Shown piece by piece: positions 1 through 11,281 of a stretch of 64,000 bases of DNA. This DNA is from Plectosphaerella cucumerina. Lineage: Eukaryota; Ascomycota; Sordariomycetes; Glomerellales; Plectosphaerellaceae. The notes under the pieces were generated by a model. The model was not told where the DNA came from and did not search any database. It saw only the letters and a program-made list of their open reading frames with translations. The stretch lies in contig JAGPXD010000001.1 of assembly GCA_020746995.1 (NCBI GenBank), positions 4,898,001 to 4,962,000 on the forward strand, given 5' to 3'. The position numbers and the translations under genes are program-made. Numbering within the stretch: position 1 is the first letter of the stretch; the number at the start of each line of letters is the position of its first letter.

Positions 1-167
1 GCCGGCGGACACCGCCCAATACGCACACATAACATTCCAGCGCAGGGCGGACGGAAAGACACCAGCGCGCCTGTCCGAGCACCACCACAAAGGGCACGCC
101 TTGAAACGGGAAGACAAGAGACGAAAGACGTGGCCCGCCGCCTCGAACCCCCCTCCCATTACTCAAC

Positions 168-1571
168 ATGTCTTCAGCATCCCCCTTTGGCCAAGGGCAG
201 AAAGTCCCGGCCTGGAAGCGATTGGGCCTCCAGCTCAAGCCTGCAGCAGCACCCACCGAGCCCGGCGCCGCTCCTGCAGCCGGATCGCAGCCCAACGGGG
301 CCAGAAATCAGGATCTGGGCGTCAATGCCTCCTCCGCCGCGAAAAGAAAACGGCCGGACGTCTCCGCTCCCGCCGCATCGCCCTCTCCTCTGAAGAAGAC
401 TCGCCTCAACGACAACGACAACCACGCTGTCGCCCGCACACCGACCCTCAGGAAGCAAAAGTCCGTCACCTTCACCGACGACACAAAGACCCCCGCAGAC
501 GCCAACACGGCAAACGGCGTCAAGACACCGGCGAAGAAGACAAACGCCGCCTCCCCAAAGTCGAAGCAAGGCAAACAGCAGCCCGTCTCCGACCCCAAGC
601 CGGCACTGGACTACCTCCAGAACTGGAAACACAAGCGGGATACCTGGAAGTTCAACAAAAACTACCAGTCCCTCCTCATCAAGCGCACCTTCGACCCCCA
701 TGCCTTGCCCACCGACCACATCGAAATCTTCTACGAGTACATTAGGGACCTGAAGGGCGGACTGCGACAGCTCCTCCGCAACACTGCAAGGGACATCAGG
801 AAAAGAGACGCTGCGGAGGGCAAGGGAGGCTTCCCCGAGGGCACCATGGACGTGCAGGCAAAGCAGGCGGAGTACGAGGAAATCATCGCAGGCTTCCTGC
901 AGCTGGGGCTGGGAGCCGGAACCAAGAGGAAGCGCTTCGATGAGGTCACCTTCATGCAGGGCCCTCCAGAGCCTATCCTTGCGCACCGTGTTATCAAGCG
1001 CATGCGTGCCGAGCTCATCGACGAGGAGCTCACCGACAGCGACGACGAGAGCGAGGCAGATGCCGGCAGCGAGGCCCCCACCACCACGACCGAGGCCACC
1101 ACCGTCGCTGCCTCCGAGGACGCCGCTGAGGAGGAGGCCCCTGAGGCTGCCGAGGCCCGCCTCGACGATCGAGCCCGGGCCGCCCCCGTCGGAGATGCCG
1201 ATGTGAAGCGGGTTAGGAGGCGCAAGCTGCGCGTGGCCGCCGACGACAGCAGCTCCGACGAGTCGTCCGACTCCGAGAGCGATAGCGATTCGGGCTCCAG
1301 CGATTCCGACAGCAGCGACTCGGACGACTCAGACTCTGAAGAGGAGGAGGGTGCGGCCGATGACGCCGCCGATGACTCCTCTGACTCCTCGGACAGCTCC
1401 GATAGCGACTCGTCCGACTCTGAAGAGGAGGAGGACGATGATGCTGAAGCCAGCGACTCGGACGACTCGGACGATAGCGACAGCGACAGCGAAGACGAAC
1501 AGCCTGCAAAGGCACCCGTGGCTACACAGCCCAAGAAGAAGGTCCAGGCTCGCGCCAAGGGCCCCAACTAG
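168..1571 (+). CDS. WKF-domain nucleolar-type protein (C7orf50-like)
   Basis: Single-exon gene of 467 residues starting at the first good ATG. Residues about 145-210 form a WKF domain: a Trp-Lys-Phe core followed by a basic, aromatic helix pair, as in human C7orf50 and its fungal relatives. The N-terminal 140 residues are basic and low in complexity. From about residue 285 to 455 the chain is a long Ser/Asp/Glu tract (SDSD- and EEEED-type runs), and the C-terminus is basic (KKK, RAK). Acidic-serine tails of this kind are common in nucleolar and ribosome-biogenesis proteins and are typical CK2 substrates, so a nucleolar role is inferred rather than shown. It converges with the dioxygenase gene on the other strand, about 235 bases away. 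The domain call is fairly secure; the molecular function is unknown. Confidence 0.85.
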   Translation: MSSASPFGQGQKVPAWKRLGLQLKPAAAPTEPGAAPAAGSQPNGARNQDLGVNASSAAKRKRPDVSAPAASPSPLKKTRLNDNDNHAVARTPTLRKQKSVTFTDDTKTPADANTANGVKTPAKKTNAASPKSKQGKQQPVSDPKPALDYLQNWKHKRDTWKFNKNYQSLLIKRTFDPHALPTDHIEIFYEYIRDLKGGLRQLLRNTARDIRKRDAAEGKGGFPEGTMDVQAKQAEYEEIIAGFLQLGLGAGTKRKRFDEVTFMQGPPEPILAHRVIKRMRAELIDEELTDSDDESEADAGSEAPTTTTEATTVAASEDAAEEEAPEAAEARLDDRARAAPVGDADVKRVRRRKLRVAADDSSSDESSDSESDSDSGSSDSDSSDSDDSDSEEEEGAADDAADDSSDSSDSSDSDSSDSEEEEDDDAEASDSDDSDDSDSDSEDEQPAKAPVATQPKKKVQARAKGPN

Positions 1572-1806
1572 ATCAGGGACGAGGCACGTCCCGTGTTCCA
1601 CATGGATTCGATATTTGAAAAAGGGGCAAAGTAAAAAGTAGGCCAGGATCTGGAGAAACTCTGTATCAAAACCCCGCTGTGGTATTTTCTTGTCTGTATT
1701 GGATGGACATGAGACTAGACATCGGCACCCGCCGACTTTTGTTGTCGCAATGAATGGATGGATACCCGCTGCAGAAACGCTGGCTGCGGCTCACATATGG
1801 AATATT

Positions 1807-2754
1807 CTATGCGTACAGCTTGGTGAAGCCAGCCACGGGCGGCTGCAGCCAGTTCTTCTCGTCGTAATTCGTGCCCTCATGCTCGATGACGTGAAATGTG
1901 TAGATGATGCGGCCCTTCTGGCTCGTGTTGCGCTCGCTCTTGTGGAGCAGGTTGCCGTGGATGAGAACCAGGTCCCCGGCCTTGACCTCACCCGGGACGT
2001 ACTCGCCGCCTTCGCCTCCGTCCCGGACGCCGTACTGCTCCCCTGGCGGGAACCGCGGGCCCTCGTTAGCCTTCATCTCGGTCCCGACGGCCTTGCCGGC
2101 GGCATCCGACTTGCGGACGAGCCTCTCGGAGATGGGGGCCCACTTGTGTGAGCCGGGCAGGAAGCTCAGGCACCCGTTCTCGAGCGTGGCGTCCTCAAGG
2201 GCGTACCAGAAGCCCACGGCCGAGGGGGCATCGGTGTATAGGAAGGTCGAGTCCTGGTGGGGAGGTACGGCGCCGCCAATCTCGGGCTGCTTGCAGATGA
2301 CCATGCTCTGGAGGCAGCGGGGGTCCCTGAAGCCTAGGGAGCGAGCGATGGCGGCCGGGGCGGCGGGCTGCTTGCTGGCGGTGTCCGGGCTGCTGATGGT
2401 CCTGAAGGGCGCGGACAGCTCGTGCAGGTAGTGGCCGATCTTGTTGACGGCGCGGGCCTTTGGTTTGGTGAGGTTGCCTTGGGCGTCGACGGCGTCCTCC
2501 TCAAAGAAGAAGCGGACCTTGTCACCGGAGGTGAGGAAGTAGTCGTCTCCCACGTGCTCGGCGCCTTCCTGGCCGGTGGAGAAGCGCGTCATGGGGTGGT
2601 CGTCCAGAGAGAAGCCGTCGAGGAGCTTGTGCGTCTCTTCCAGGCAGGCTGCGACGGTGGAGGGTGTCAGGGCCTGGGGGATGATGAGGTAGCCGTCGCG
2701 GTTGAACGATTCGAGTTGGGCGGGCGTGAGCCCTGATGCGTCCTGGGAAGTCAT
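1807..2754 (-). CDS. phytanoyl-CoA dioxygenase family protein (PHYHD1-like)
   Basis: Intronless gene of 315 residues. The N-terminus (FNRDGYLIIPQAL) is the usual start of the PhyH fold. The Fe(II) ligands are visible as HxD (H167, D169 in PPHQD) and a distal His (H271 in LLHKSERN), followed by Arg282, a likely 2-oxoglutarate anchor. The family are Fe(II)/2-oxoglutarate oxygenases; length and motif spacing fit the PHYHD1 branch better than peroxisomal phytanoyl-CoA hydroxylase. The C-terminus (KLYA) is not a peroxisomal PTS1, so a cytosolic enzyme is likely. The substrate cannot be read from sequence. It lies tail to tail with the WKF gene. Confidence 0.92.
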   Translation of the reverse strand: MTSQDASGLTPAQLESFNRDGYLIIPQALTPSTVAACLEETHKLLDGFSLDDHPMTRFSTGQEGAEHVGDDYFLTSGDKVRFFFEEDAVDAQGNLTKPKARAVNKIGHYLHELSAPFRTISSPDTASKQPAAPAAIARSLGFRDPRCLQSMVICKQPEIGGAVPPHQDSTFLYTDAPSAVGFWYALEDATLENGCLSFLPGSHKWAPISERLVRKSDAAGKAVGTEMKANEGPRFPPGEQYGVRDGGEGGEYVPGEVKAGDLVLIHGNLLHKSERNTSQKGRIIYTFHVIEHEGTNYDEKNWLQPPVAGFTKLYA

Positions 2755-3208
2755 GTTGATGGAATGTGCCGGATATTGGTTGAGAGGTGCCTCTTATTAG
2801 GTTTAAAGGCGTTCGAAATGGGTTAAAATGTGTTGTAAAGGTCGCGTATGGCAGGTCATCATCAAAAAGTAAGATTTCGGAGTTGGCCGATGGAGGGTGA
2901 AGAGGGGCGTGGTGGTTGTGCCCCGCACTGCTATGCATCTCCTCCGCTTATCAACGGCCATGCATTTCGCATCTCAAGAATACCAGGTGGAAGGCCACGC
3001 ATTCAGCATGTGATCAGATTTATGTTGGATTTGAATGAGCCTGACGATGCACGAGTCGGACTATCTACTGCTCAACTGCCCAAACCAAGCAACCTGACGA
3101 TGCGGGTCAGATGCTGCCGATAAATGCAAAGCTCAACCAACGCCCTTGTCGTGTACTTTATGATGACATGATGGATGCAGAAGCAAGAAGACGGGGTGCG
3201 ACTGGCCT
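2755..3208. other. intergenic, 5' of dioxygenase and 3' of claudin-like gene
   Basis: About 450 bases separate two minus-strand genes. It must hold the dioxygenase promoter and the 3' end of the claudin-like gene. I see no ORF with splice support, repeat or recognisable site. Confidence 0.6.
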
Positions 3209-4045
3209 TTACGAGTACGGCAGGGGGTCCTCGAGGAACTCGTAGTCGTCCTCTGGAGGTAGCACGAAAGCTGAGAGGGCCAGACCAGCAGCGCATGCGA
3301 CCGAGATAACCGCACTCGCAAGGCACAGGGCCCACGACGTATCCAGATTCCACCCGGGTACGATGAATTGTTCATCGTTGTCGAAAAGATATGCCTGGAA
3401 ACTCCATGTCAGCTTCCCACCGTCGTCCCCACGTTATGGTAGACTTACGACAATGCTGATGATGACGATTTCGACGGCAGCAACGCCGAGCAGAAGGACG
3501 CTGACGACCTTCCATCCAACCTCGCGCTTGAAGCGGCCGCCGCCCATGACGACCACGAAGGAGACAACGGTAGCGAGGTGCAGGATCACGGCAAAGGAGG
3601 CCAGGAAGCCGATGGATCTCCACATGGAGCAGAAGTAGCGCTCATCGCCCTGGCACTGGTCTTCTGTCGGAAACGTGCGGCATGGCGGGTCGTAGAGGTT
3701 CGAGCAGCTGCGGTGCAGGCCGATGTGTCTCGAGAAGGTCTGGGTGTCTGTCTCGACCGAGTAGGAAATCCAGTGAGGCACACTAATGGAAGCGACTGTC
3801 ATCACCGTCGCTGGAAAAGGTGCGCGTCAGCATCATGAGCTGGGCGGAGGCGGCGCGCGTGTCGCGGCATCACCATCATGGTGTTTGTGGTGGTTGGCCA
3901 ACACCGAGGCGGGAGAAGGCCATGACGACATTGCTCTCGTGGGGAAATGGGGGAAGTGATGGGGGCGTGTGGCGAGTGAGTGGGACGTGGACGTACCAGC
4001 GACGGCGGCCACGAGTGCAGCGCTGTAGACGGAGGTTCGCGTCAT
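3209..4045 (-). CDS. claudin-like four-span membrane protein
   Basis: Three exons on the minus strand (4045-3997, 3810-3449, 3394-3209) join in phase to 198 residues. Introns are GTACGT...CCAG and GTAAGT...CCAG. Four hydrophobic segments are visible at about residues 5-27, 83-105, 117-139 and 159-182. The long first loop carries four Cys (residues 52, 60, 69, 77) and W30, and the tail after TM4 is short and acidic. This layout (large Cys-bearing loop 1, short loop 2, cytosolic ends) is that of claudin/SUR7-type tetraspan proteins of fungal membranes, but I did not see a strict GLWxxC signature. A role in the plasma membrane or eisosomes is inference. The first exon is only 49 bases, so gene callers could easily miss it. 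Confidence 0.8.
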
Positions 4046-4533
4046 GTTTGCTAGATTTGCGAGGATGCTGCACCGGACGCCTCGATCTGGGGATGTGCGA
4101 GGGAGAAGTGAGGGCAAACTTGAGACAGAGGGTTGGAAGGAAACCTGGGTCGATGGAGGATCGATCGGCCGATGAGGTGTGCCATGTTTTCCCTCGACTT
4201 TCCAGGAAATGCGCTGCCTAGAGGCATCCCGATCCACTCAAACGCCATCTCCTGCGGGCACTAACGCTCCCGGGCACTGACCGCTGGACGAGGATGCTGC
4301 AGTGGCACCGACTTGGAGTCGAGTGGCTGGCGGCGGGGGTTAGTGGACCGACCGGGGTGCTGATTACCACGAGCCAATCCTTGGTGCTGCTGCAGTGTTC
4401 AGGGGATGATATCGTGGGGTGGTATTTGGGGGGCGGGCATTTGATCGTGATCGCATTCATTAACAAGCTGCAGTACGGGACTTCCTGAACTTGCTCCGGC
4501 CGCATCCTGCAATGGTAGCTAGACTATCAACTT
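4046..4533. other. intergenic between claudin-like gene and argininosuccinate lyase
   Basis: About 490 bases: promoter of the claudin-like gene and 3' end of the lyase gene, both on the minus strand. Nothing else recognised. Confidence 0.6.
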
Positions 4534-6178
4534 CTAACCCAGCATGGCCCTGACGATCTGGATCTGCTCCAGCACGCTTGATCGGCTGGTGCCGCCTGAA
4601 GCCGATTTCGCCTCAACACTGGCATCATATTCGAATGCCTCCGTGATGTCTGCCGTGAATCGGGGATCGATGGCTTGCAGCTGCTCGAGGGACAGAGTGT
4701 CCATGGAGACCTCCAGCTTTTCAGACAGCGCAACGACGCGTCCAGAGATGTGGTGAGCCTCCCTGAAGGGGCATCCCCTCCTCACTAGCCACTCGGCGAC
4801 GTCGGTGGCCAGCATCGTCTTGTCCAGGGCAGCCGCCATGCGCTCTGGCTTCACCGTCAGGGTGGAAATCACACCGGTGGCAATGCCCAGGCTGTCCGAC
4901 ACGGTCTGGACCGAATCCAGCATAGGCTCCCAGCCCTCCTGGAGATCCTTGTTGTAGCACGATGGCAGGCCCTTGACAGTCTAACGAGCGTACAGTTAGC
5001 AGCTACTCTTTTGGCAACCCTCGGCAACTGGCCGATCGGCATGTTATGAGAACTTACCATCATGAGCCCAGCCATCTGGCCGAAAGCACGACCCGACTTG
5101 CCGCGGAGAAGCTCCAGTGAGTCTCCGTTGTGCTTGTTGGGCATCAGGGAGCTGCCTGTCGAGTAGGCATCGGCCAGACGCAGGAAGGCAAACTCAGATG
5201 TCGAGTAGATGATGAGGTCCTCAGCCCACCTGCTGAGGTGGTTGGTGAACATAGAGTTCCACACCAGGAACTCGATGATGTAGTCGCGGTCGGCAGAAGT
5301 GTTCATCGAGTTCAGGGTGATTCCGGAGAAGCCAAGCTCCTCGGCAATCATGTTACGGTCGATGCGGAACGGGTTGCCGGCCAGAGCGCCGCAGCCAAGG
5401 GGGCTGAGGTTGACCCTCTCGTAGATCTGGCGTAACCGCTCGAGGTCCTGCTTGAACGCAGCGGCATAGGACATCATCCATTGGGACCAACGGACGGGCT
5501 GAGCACGCTGGAGATGGGTGTATCCAGGCATGAGGTAGTCGCTGAGACCGTCAGTACCTAGTTCCTGCTTCTGGCCAGAGGTGGGGGCAGGCTTACATCT
5601 CGGCCTCGGCACGCTTGGTGATGACCTTGAGGAACTCAACGAGCTGGCTGTCGATCTCACGAATCCGATCGCGCAGCCACATACGCATATCGCAGACGAC
5701 TTGCTCGTTGCGGCTGCGGCCGGTGTGCAGCTTGCCCGCGGTGTCCTTGCCGATGACCTCTCCCAGGCGACGCTCGTTTGCCGTGTGGATCTGGGCCATT
5801 GTTAGCCCCGAGAAGCTAGGGAGACTTGCGTATCATCTTACATCCTCGTCATTGGCCTGGATGACGAAAGTTCCCTGCTTCCACTCCTCCATGACTTGGA
5901 GCAGGCCACGCTCAATCGCCTGGAACTCTTCTTGGTTGATGATGCCAGCCTTCGAGTTGGCGCGGGCAAAGGCGATCGATCCGAGAATGTCCTCCTTGTA
6001 GAGTGCCTTGTCGTACCCGATGGAGGCATTGTACTTGTACATGAGAGGGTCAATTGCACCTGGGAGCCGCGAGGTCAGTATGCTGTATCTGAAGCGTGAT
6101 TCCCGAAGCAATCGAACCTGTGAAGCGGCCTCCCCAGAGCATGCCAGCTGCCGGCGCGTCCGCCTTTTTCTCAGCCAT
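4534..6178 (-). CDS. ARG4: argininosuccinate lyase
   Basis: Five exons (6178-6118, 6059-5842, 5790-5597, 5541-5058, 4980-4534) join in phase to 467 residues, the normal size for the family. It cleaves argininosuccinate to arginine and fumarate, the last step of arginine synthesis. Landmarks in order: N-terminal LWGGRF with the TGAIDPLM that follows intron 1, a GRSRNEQV block, YLMPGYTHLQ, and the fumarase/lyase signature with the catalytic serine loop GSSLMPNKHN (serines at about residues 288-289), then KGLPSCYNKDLQE. The signature fits the minimal GSx2Mx2KxN pattern, but N, H and G stand where Q, K and P/A are usual. All introns are GT-AG. The C-terminal part is family-typical and there is no frameshift. 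Fungal orthologues are cytosolic and under general amino-acid control; I see no clear TGACTCA in this promoter. Confidence 0.96.
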
Positions 6179-7361
6179 GTTGAGCTATACGTGACCAATT
6201 CTTGTTCAAGACCGAAGGTGCGAGCAATCAATGCCGAAGATGTTGAGGAATAGTTTGGATTGATCGAGGTAGTGTGTCACACCAAAAATTTGCCGGGTGC
6301 GTCACAGGAGCTGTGGGATCTTGTACCGCCCGCACCTGTACAGGGGTGGGGCATAAACCCCTACAAGCTCCCCCGCCTTACCTTATGCACGGGCCATTGT
6401 AGGGACATTCAGTGCGGTGTCGGCGACATCATGGTATTCTGGCTGTGATACCATGCTTGATGCATTTGAAGAAGGTTTGAAACCATCGAAATCAAGACGC
6501 GAGACGAGGCTGAGCACAAGCCGGGCGACTTAACGACAAAATGAAGCCTATAGCATAGATCTCAACTTGACCATGTCGATAAGTTGAAAGAAGCGAAACA
6601 GAAGTAGACCAGACCACGCTGATGCTCCGATGATTGGCCAGGGTCTGTCGTCCCCGAAAGTGCCAGGAGCAGTGGACCTCAATGTCGCCGACGCCGGCAG
6701 GACCCACTTCGGGACCTGGCATCACATGACTACGGCGTCTGGCGTTTCCTTCCAGGTCCCCGTCGCGCTGGGGCCAGTGCCTTTCAGGCATGGGCCCGGG
6801 TGAAAGCCCGTTGCAAAACCGACCTTCCATTCTGGTTGCTGTACGACTCCATTCATTCACGTATTCTCTCACCACCCGATGACACTCAGCAACCGCAACC
6901 CTCCCGCGCCGCATCTCTCCACGAAAGCAATCAGCCAAATCATCTGAATCTGACGGCTTTTCCGCTCGACATCTTGACGAATCATCCTTTTCCCAGGCTC
7001 CAACCCTTGATCGTCAACATCGGCAACCGGGACGTCTGACGGCTTATCAGTTCTCTCCAGGGCGCCGTCCTCGTCGCGAACAACCGCCTCTCGCGACTTC
7101 TCTCCCACAAGGAGAGCGTATAGCATCAGATTCTCTCCAGTCACAAGTAGCCGCGCAAGTCTGCGAGCTTGCGCATTCGGCGCCGGAGACTGGACGAATC
7201 TGCCAGTCAGCGCTTTCGCAACCACGCGCACCGATATTAGCGAGCCCTTCGATGCCATAGACGACACACAAATCCCCACGGCGGTATTGTCGACGAAGTT
7301 CTCGGGGGAGGCAAGAGTGGAAGGCTTGGGCAAGCAGCGGCCCTTGCCTGACGCCGGTGAC
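6179..7361. other. divergent promoter region, argininosuccinate lyase / MED14
   Basis: About 1.2 kb between two divergent starts. It holds an AGGGGT...ACCCCT inverted pair (listed separately) and probably part of the MED14 leader. The MED14 frame is open upstream of its ATG, but with no other ATG. No other gene is supported. Confidence 0.6.
6342..6362. promoter_or_regulatory. inverted AGGGGT / ACCCCT pair (STRE- or CreA-like)
   Basis: AGGGGT at 6342-6347 faces ACCCCT at 6357-6362 with a 9-base spacer, about 165-185 bases upstream of the lyase ATG. AGGGG is the stress-response core read by Msn2/4-type factors, and the overlapping GTGGGG fits the CreA SYGGRG consensus. Occupancy is untested; this is a motif match only. 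Confidence 0.3.
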
Positions 7362-10300
7362 ATGGAGAACGGCACTCAAAACGGCTCGCGCTCGAACCAT
7401 GACAGAGAGCCCCTCTTGAATGGTAGCGGGGGCGAACAACGAGCTCTCGATGGAAAAGCCGACAAGATGGCGAGCGCATCAGTTCACCAATCGACTGGAC
7501 CCCCTGTCAACGGCCTCGTTGGCCATGCGCCTAAACCCGACGAGCCACCGAGCGCGCCTCACGGCGCCCGAACGAACCCGAATCGCATGAACGACCTGCC
7601 CGACGAAATCACACACATCACGCAAGGCTTCATTCCGCTCTCCACAATCTTGGTTCGCTTGGCCCAGGCGACGCACGACGATCTGCAAAAGGCCATTGTC
7701 GATTCGGCGAACATCAAGTGGATGCCTGCGGCCATCAACGGCGGCACCCCCAACGGCGGCGACTTGCCCGACGACAATTCAGAAGGAAACCGCAAGAGGA
7801 AAACCACTCTGTTGAGATTCGCTCAGGACGCACACACGAAATGGGTCAAGGCTCTGGTCATCACCGACTGGAGCAGAAAGGCAGATGCGGTCAGCAAGTT
7901 GATTGACCTCAAGGCCCACCTCGACGGAAAGAGGATGATTTTCGATTTCACGCAAAACGATCTCATCGGGCTCAAACGCGACCTGGTTCAAGCAAGGCTG
8001 CCGCGCCCAGATCTCAAGACTGCTCTCCAGATCCTATCCACCGGAGAGGCGCCGTGGATACCAGAGGTATGCCATCTTTCAGGATCGTTCAGGACGGCCC
8101 GTATGCTAATCAAACTTAGCCTGGCTACATCACCCCCCCTCCATTAACTCCAGAGGAGCAGCTCAAGTGGGTTGAGGAGCTGAACACGCTGCTCTCGCTA
8201 CGACTCAACCTGGACGACTACAGCAAGATTCCGCATCAGTTCAAGGACTACAACATCGAATCCGGCCGGGTCACTTTCAAGGTCAAGGGAGAGTTCGAGG
8301 TGGATCTCACCATTGCCGACGAAGACTTCGAAAAGCAATTCTGGTTTATCGATTTCCGGTTCGCCTTCTCCCCTTCGACGGCGAGGGTCGACAACCGCCT
8401 AATGAACGTCCTTGAAGCGCGGGTGAACGAACTTCTCGGAACGGATGGGCTAGCTAGCTGCTACAACTTCCTCCACGAGTTTGTGCTGACGCACAAGATC
8501 AACGAGCTCAAGCGGCAAGCCAACGAGCTCGCGCGCACATCCTGGACCGGTAACCTTAAGGTCGAGCCCCTTAACCGCGCCTTGGCCATCCAGTACTGGA
8601 CCAACCGATATGGACCCAACGCGCCCAAGAGCTGGGTCATGATCGCTGTGCAGAGCGGCAAGCCAGTAGGAGGCACCCAGGACGCGAAACACCCTAGCCG
8701 CCTGGTCGCCAAATGGTATCGCGACAACAAGGAGATCAAGGATGCCAGTCTCGACTTCAACGCGGACGATCTTTCCGCGGAAGGCCTTCTCAAGTCTGCC
8801 ATCTCCCGGCACGTCGAGCACATTTTGTCGTCGGTGCACGAGAAACTCGCGGCCGCCCCGCGCTTCACACGGAAGGAGACGTTCATGAGGCTCAGCATCT
8901 CCAAGGACGAGCCACTGGACTCATTCCTGCAGATGCAGCTGGGCCCAAAGGTCAACGTGACCCTGGTCATCGAGCCTGTCACAGGCTTTGCCGCCGTCCA
9001 ACCCCATACCAAGTATGCCCTACAAGGAGAGTCAAGGTGGAACCATGGCGGCAAAGATCCGGCAGAGGACGGCGTACACTGCCTCGAGAACATCAGGTGG
9101 GGATACGTGATCGAGGAGTTCAACCGCCGGGGCAAGAGCACAGGCTGGAACATGACCAAGAGCCCAATCAACAGCGAGGAGGTCAAGCGCGTGATCAAGA
9201 CCCGGGAGCACTATCATCCCGTCTTCTTCCAGCGGCAAGGGCTGGGCCAAGACTGGTTCGTCATGATGACTCTGAGTCTGAGCGGCGACGAGTGGTGGTT
9301 GATCCAGGTGTAAGTACAAAACTTTTGGGCGGTTCACCTTGAACGATGCTGACCAAATACAGGAAACAAACCGAGAACACTCGGTCCGTCACAGCCCATC
9401 TCAACCTGCAGCTCACTAAAGGCCAGCCTGATCTGAGTGATACTTTCTGGGACAACCTCACGCTGTTTGCCGCGGGAATAATTTCCCATTATGGCGAGGT
9501 CAGCCAGCTCCACAGGATCGGGATCAAGTATAGGGAACGGGCTGTCAATGCTCAACCGCTACCACAGCAGGTCAACGTTCCTTCGTTGCTGCTGAGCCTG
9601 AGCGATATCCTCGCCCTGCCCGCCCGGGTTGCCGGCGAGCACACAGTCACACAGCGACCTTCTTGGGCGGAGAACAAGGTCGAGATCCTCTACAACGGTC
9701 TCCGCCACGACGCTTCTGACGATACCGAATCTGGCGCCCGCGTTCCCCTGGGAACCACAGTGGTCGCCATCGTCAGAGTCACGGACCGATCCGGCTTTAA
9801 GCAACTGCCCGGGCAGGTTGACAAGGACGTGTCTTTCAACAAGCGGACTGGCCAGTTCAGGTTCCTCATGAGAGGATCTGTCGGCGTACCTATCATGGAA
9901 CAGCTTGCTGGACATGTTAGATCCGTGGACCGTCTGGTCGCTCTGCTGGAGGCGATCCGCGGCGCACGAGGCTCCTTGAAGGTGGTCGACGTTGGTCTGC
10001 GGCAGGCCAAGTTCACCTACCCGGATGTTCAGCCGACTGGCAGCTCCGAGGAGCCTAGGCAGTGGACAGCCATCCTGGACATGTCTGCGAGCAAGTCCAG
10101 GCTTGTCCTCGAAGACGACAACCCGCACCTTCGCCTGCTCAACTATCTCAACAAACTCGCAAACACCGAGGGAGGCCTGAGCGTGCTCATGGCGTACCTT
10201 GTCGAGATCCTGCCGCTACTCAAGGCGGCCGATTACATCGACGAGCAATGGGCGGGACTTGACACCGAGAGCAGCGTGCACGTCACGATCATCCCTAGAG

Positions 10301-10920
10301 GTGCCGACTGGTTCGTGTATCGGTACGAGTTGGTCGGCGCGAATGGCCAGAAGCGGCGATTGTGTCTCGACTTGCGCAGTAGGAACCGCGAGGGGACGGG
10401 CTTCTGGGTTCTGAAGCGAGGAAACAGCAAGCCCGACGACGAGGAAGACGACCTTGATGGAGTGCTCCGGAAGGTCTTTGACAACCGCGGCGACCTGTGG
10501 CGAGGCTTCTCTAAAAGTGCCGCCGCGGTACAAGGGGGTGTGGGTGTGCTCAACATGCTCATCGCGACCGATGAAGCCATCCGCACGTACGCACAGGGCG
10601 GCGATCTCGCCGCTGTGGAGGCGGCTCTCAAGGCGCTACCGTCTCCGGTGCGGATAAGCGAGGTGGCTTCTTTTCCCAGCATGCCGCAACCGCAACCGCA
10701 ACCACAGCAAGATCGGAGAGCCAGCCACAGTCAGGCACAGCCAGATCGAAGGCCGAGTCAGAGCCAGGGACAAACGCTGCAGGATAGGAGGCAGAGCATG
10801 GGCCACGGACAGCAGCAGCAGATGAGGCTCAGCCAGGTGAGTCGGCCGCCGCAGGGACAGAGACAAAACTCGAGCAACAAGACGAGCGGGACTAAGGACA
10901 CGCCGTTTGTGCTGGACTAG
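7362..10920 (+). CDS. MED14: Mediator of RNA polymerase II transcription subunit 14
   Basis: Three exons (7362-8066, 8120-9309, 9363-10920) join in phase to 1150 residues. The start is the ATG of MENGTQNG; the frame extends upstream but only with a TTG codon. The Med14/Rgr1 N-terminal domain begins near residue 76 (LPDEITHITQGFIPLSTIL) and continues through DWSRKADAVSKLIDLK. After intron 1 comes PGYITPPPLTPEEQLKWVEE, another hallmark block. Med14 is the backbone that joins the head, middle and tail modules of Mediator in the nucleus. The last 80 residues are Gln/Pro/Arg-rich with repeated DRR-x-S units, disordered, ending in TPFVLD. It is tail to tail with HEM14. Confidence 0.95.
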
Positions 10921-11281
10921 TTGTCGAGAGCAAGGGGAGGGTGAGGGTGGCATGGGTGGCAAGGCCCAATGAGTTTCTGTTAACAGTGATACCACGCATG
11001 CCTTCATGTTGTAGAGATAGTAATATGGAGAAGCGAGCGCAGAGCAGAGAAAGCGGTTGGGTGATGATGGCCATTGCGCCAGGGATGTCGGACAGACGTT
11101 AGACTTATTGCCCATAGTTTGAGGGAACACAAAAGCAAATAAGGAGCTTGAAGATGACATCGTACATGGCTGTCTACTGTATTTTACAAGTTTACCAGAG
11201 CGGCATCTGATATGCAGCTGTCTATGGGATTGATATGGCAGGTTGTTACATGGTTATTTTTACACGCCCGAGGCCTCTCTC
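10921..11281. other. intergenic between convergent MED14 and HEM14
   Basis: About 360 bases of shared 3' flank. Nothing recognised beyond probable 3' UTRs. Confidence 0.6.

Noticed and set aside
174..986. 270-codon minus-strand ORF opposite the WKF gene
   Set aside because: It is the shadow of a GC-rich coding region; its composition is Gly/Val/Leu-biased with no family resemblance.
1807..1820. Peroxisomal PTS1 on the dioxygenase
   Set aside because: The C-terminus is KLYA, which does not match SKL-type signals.
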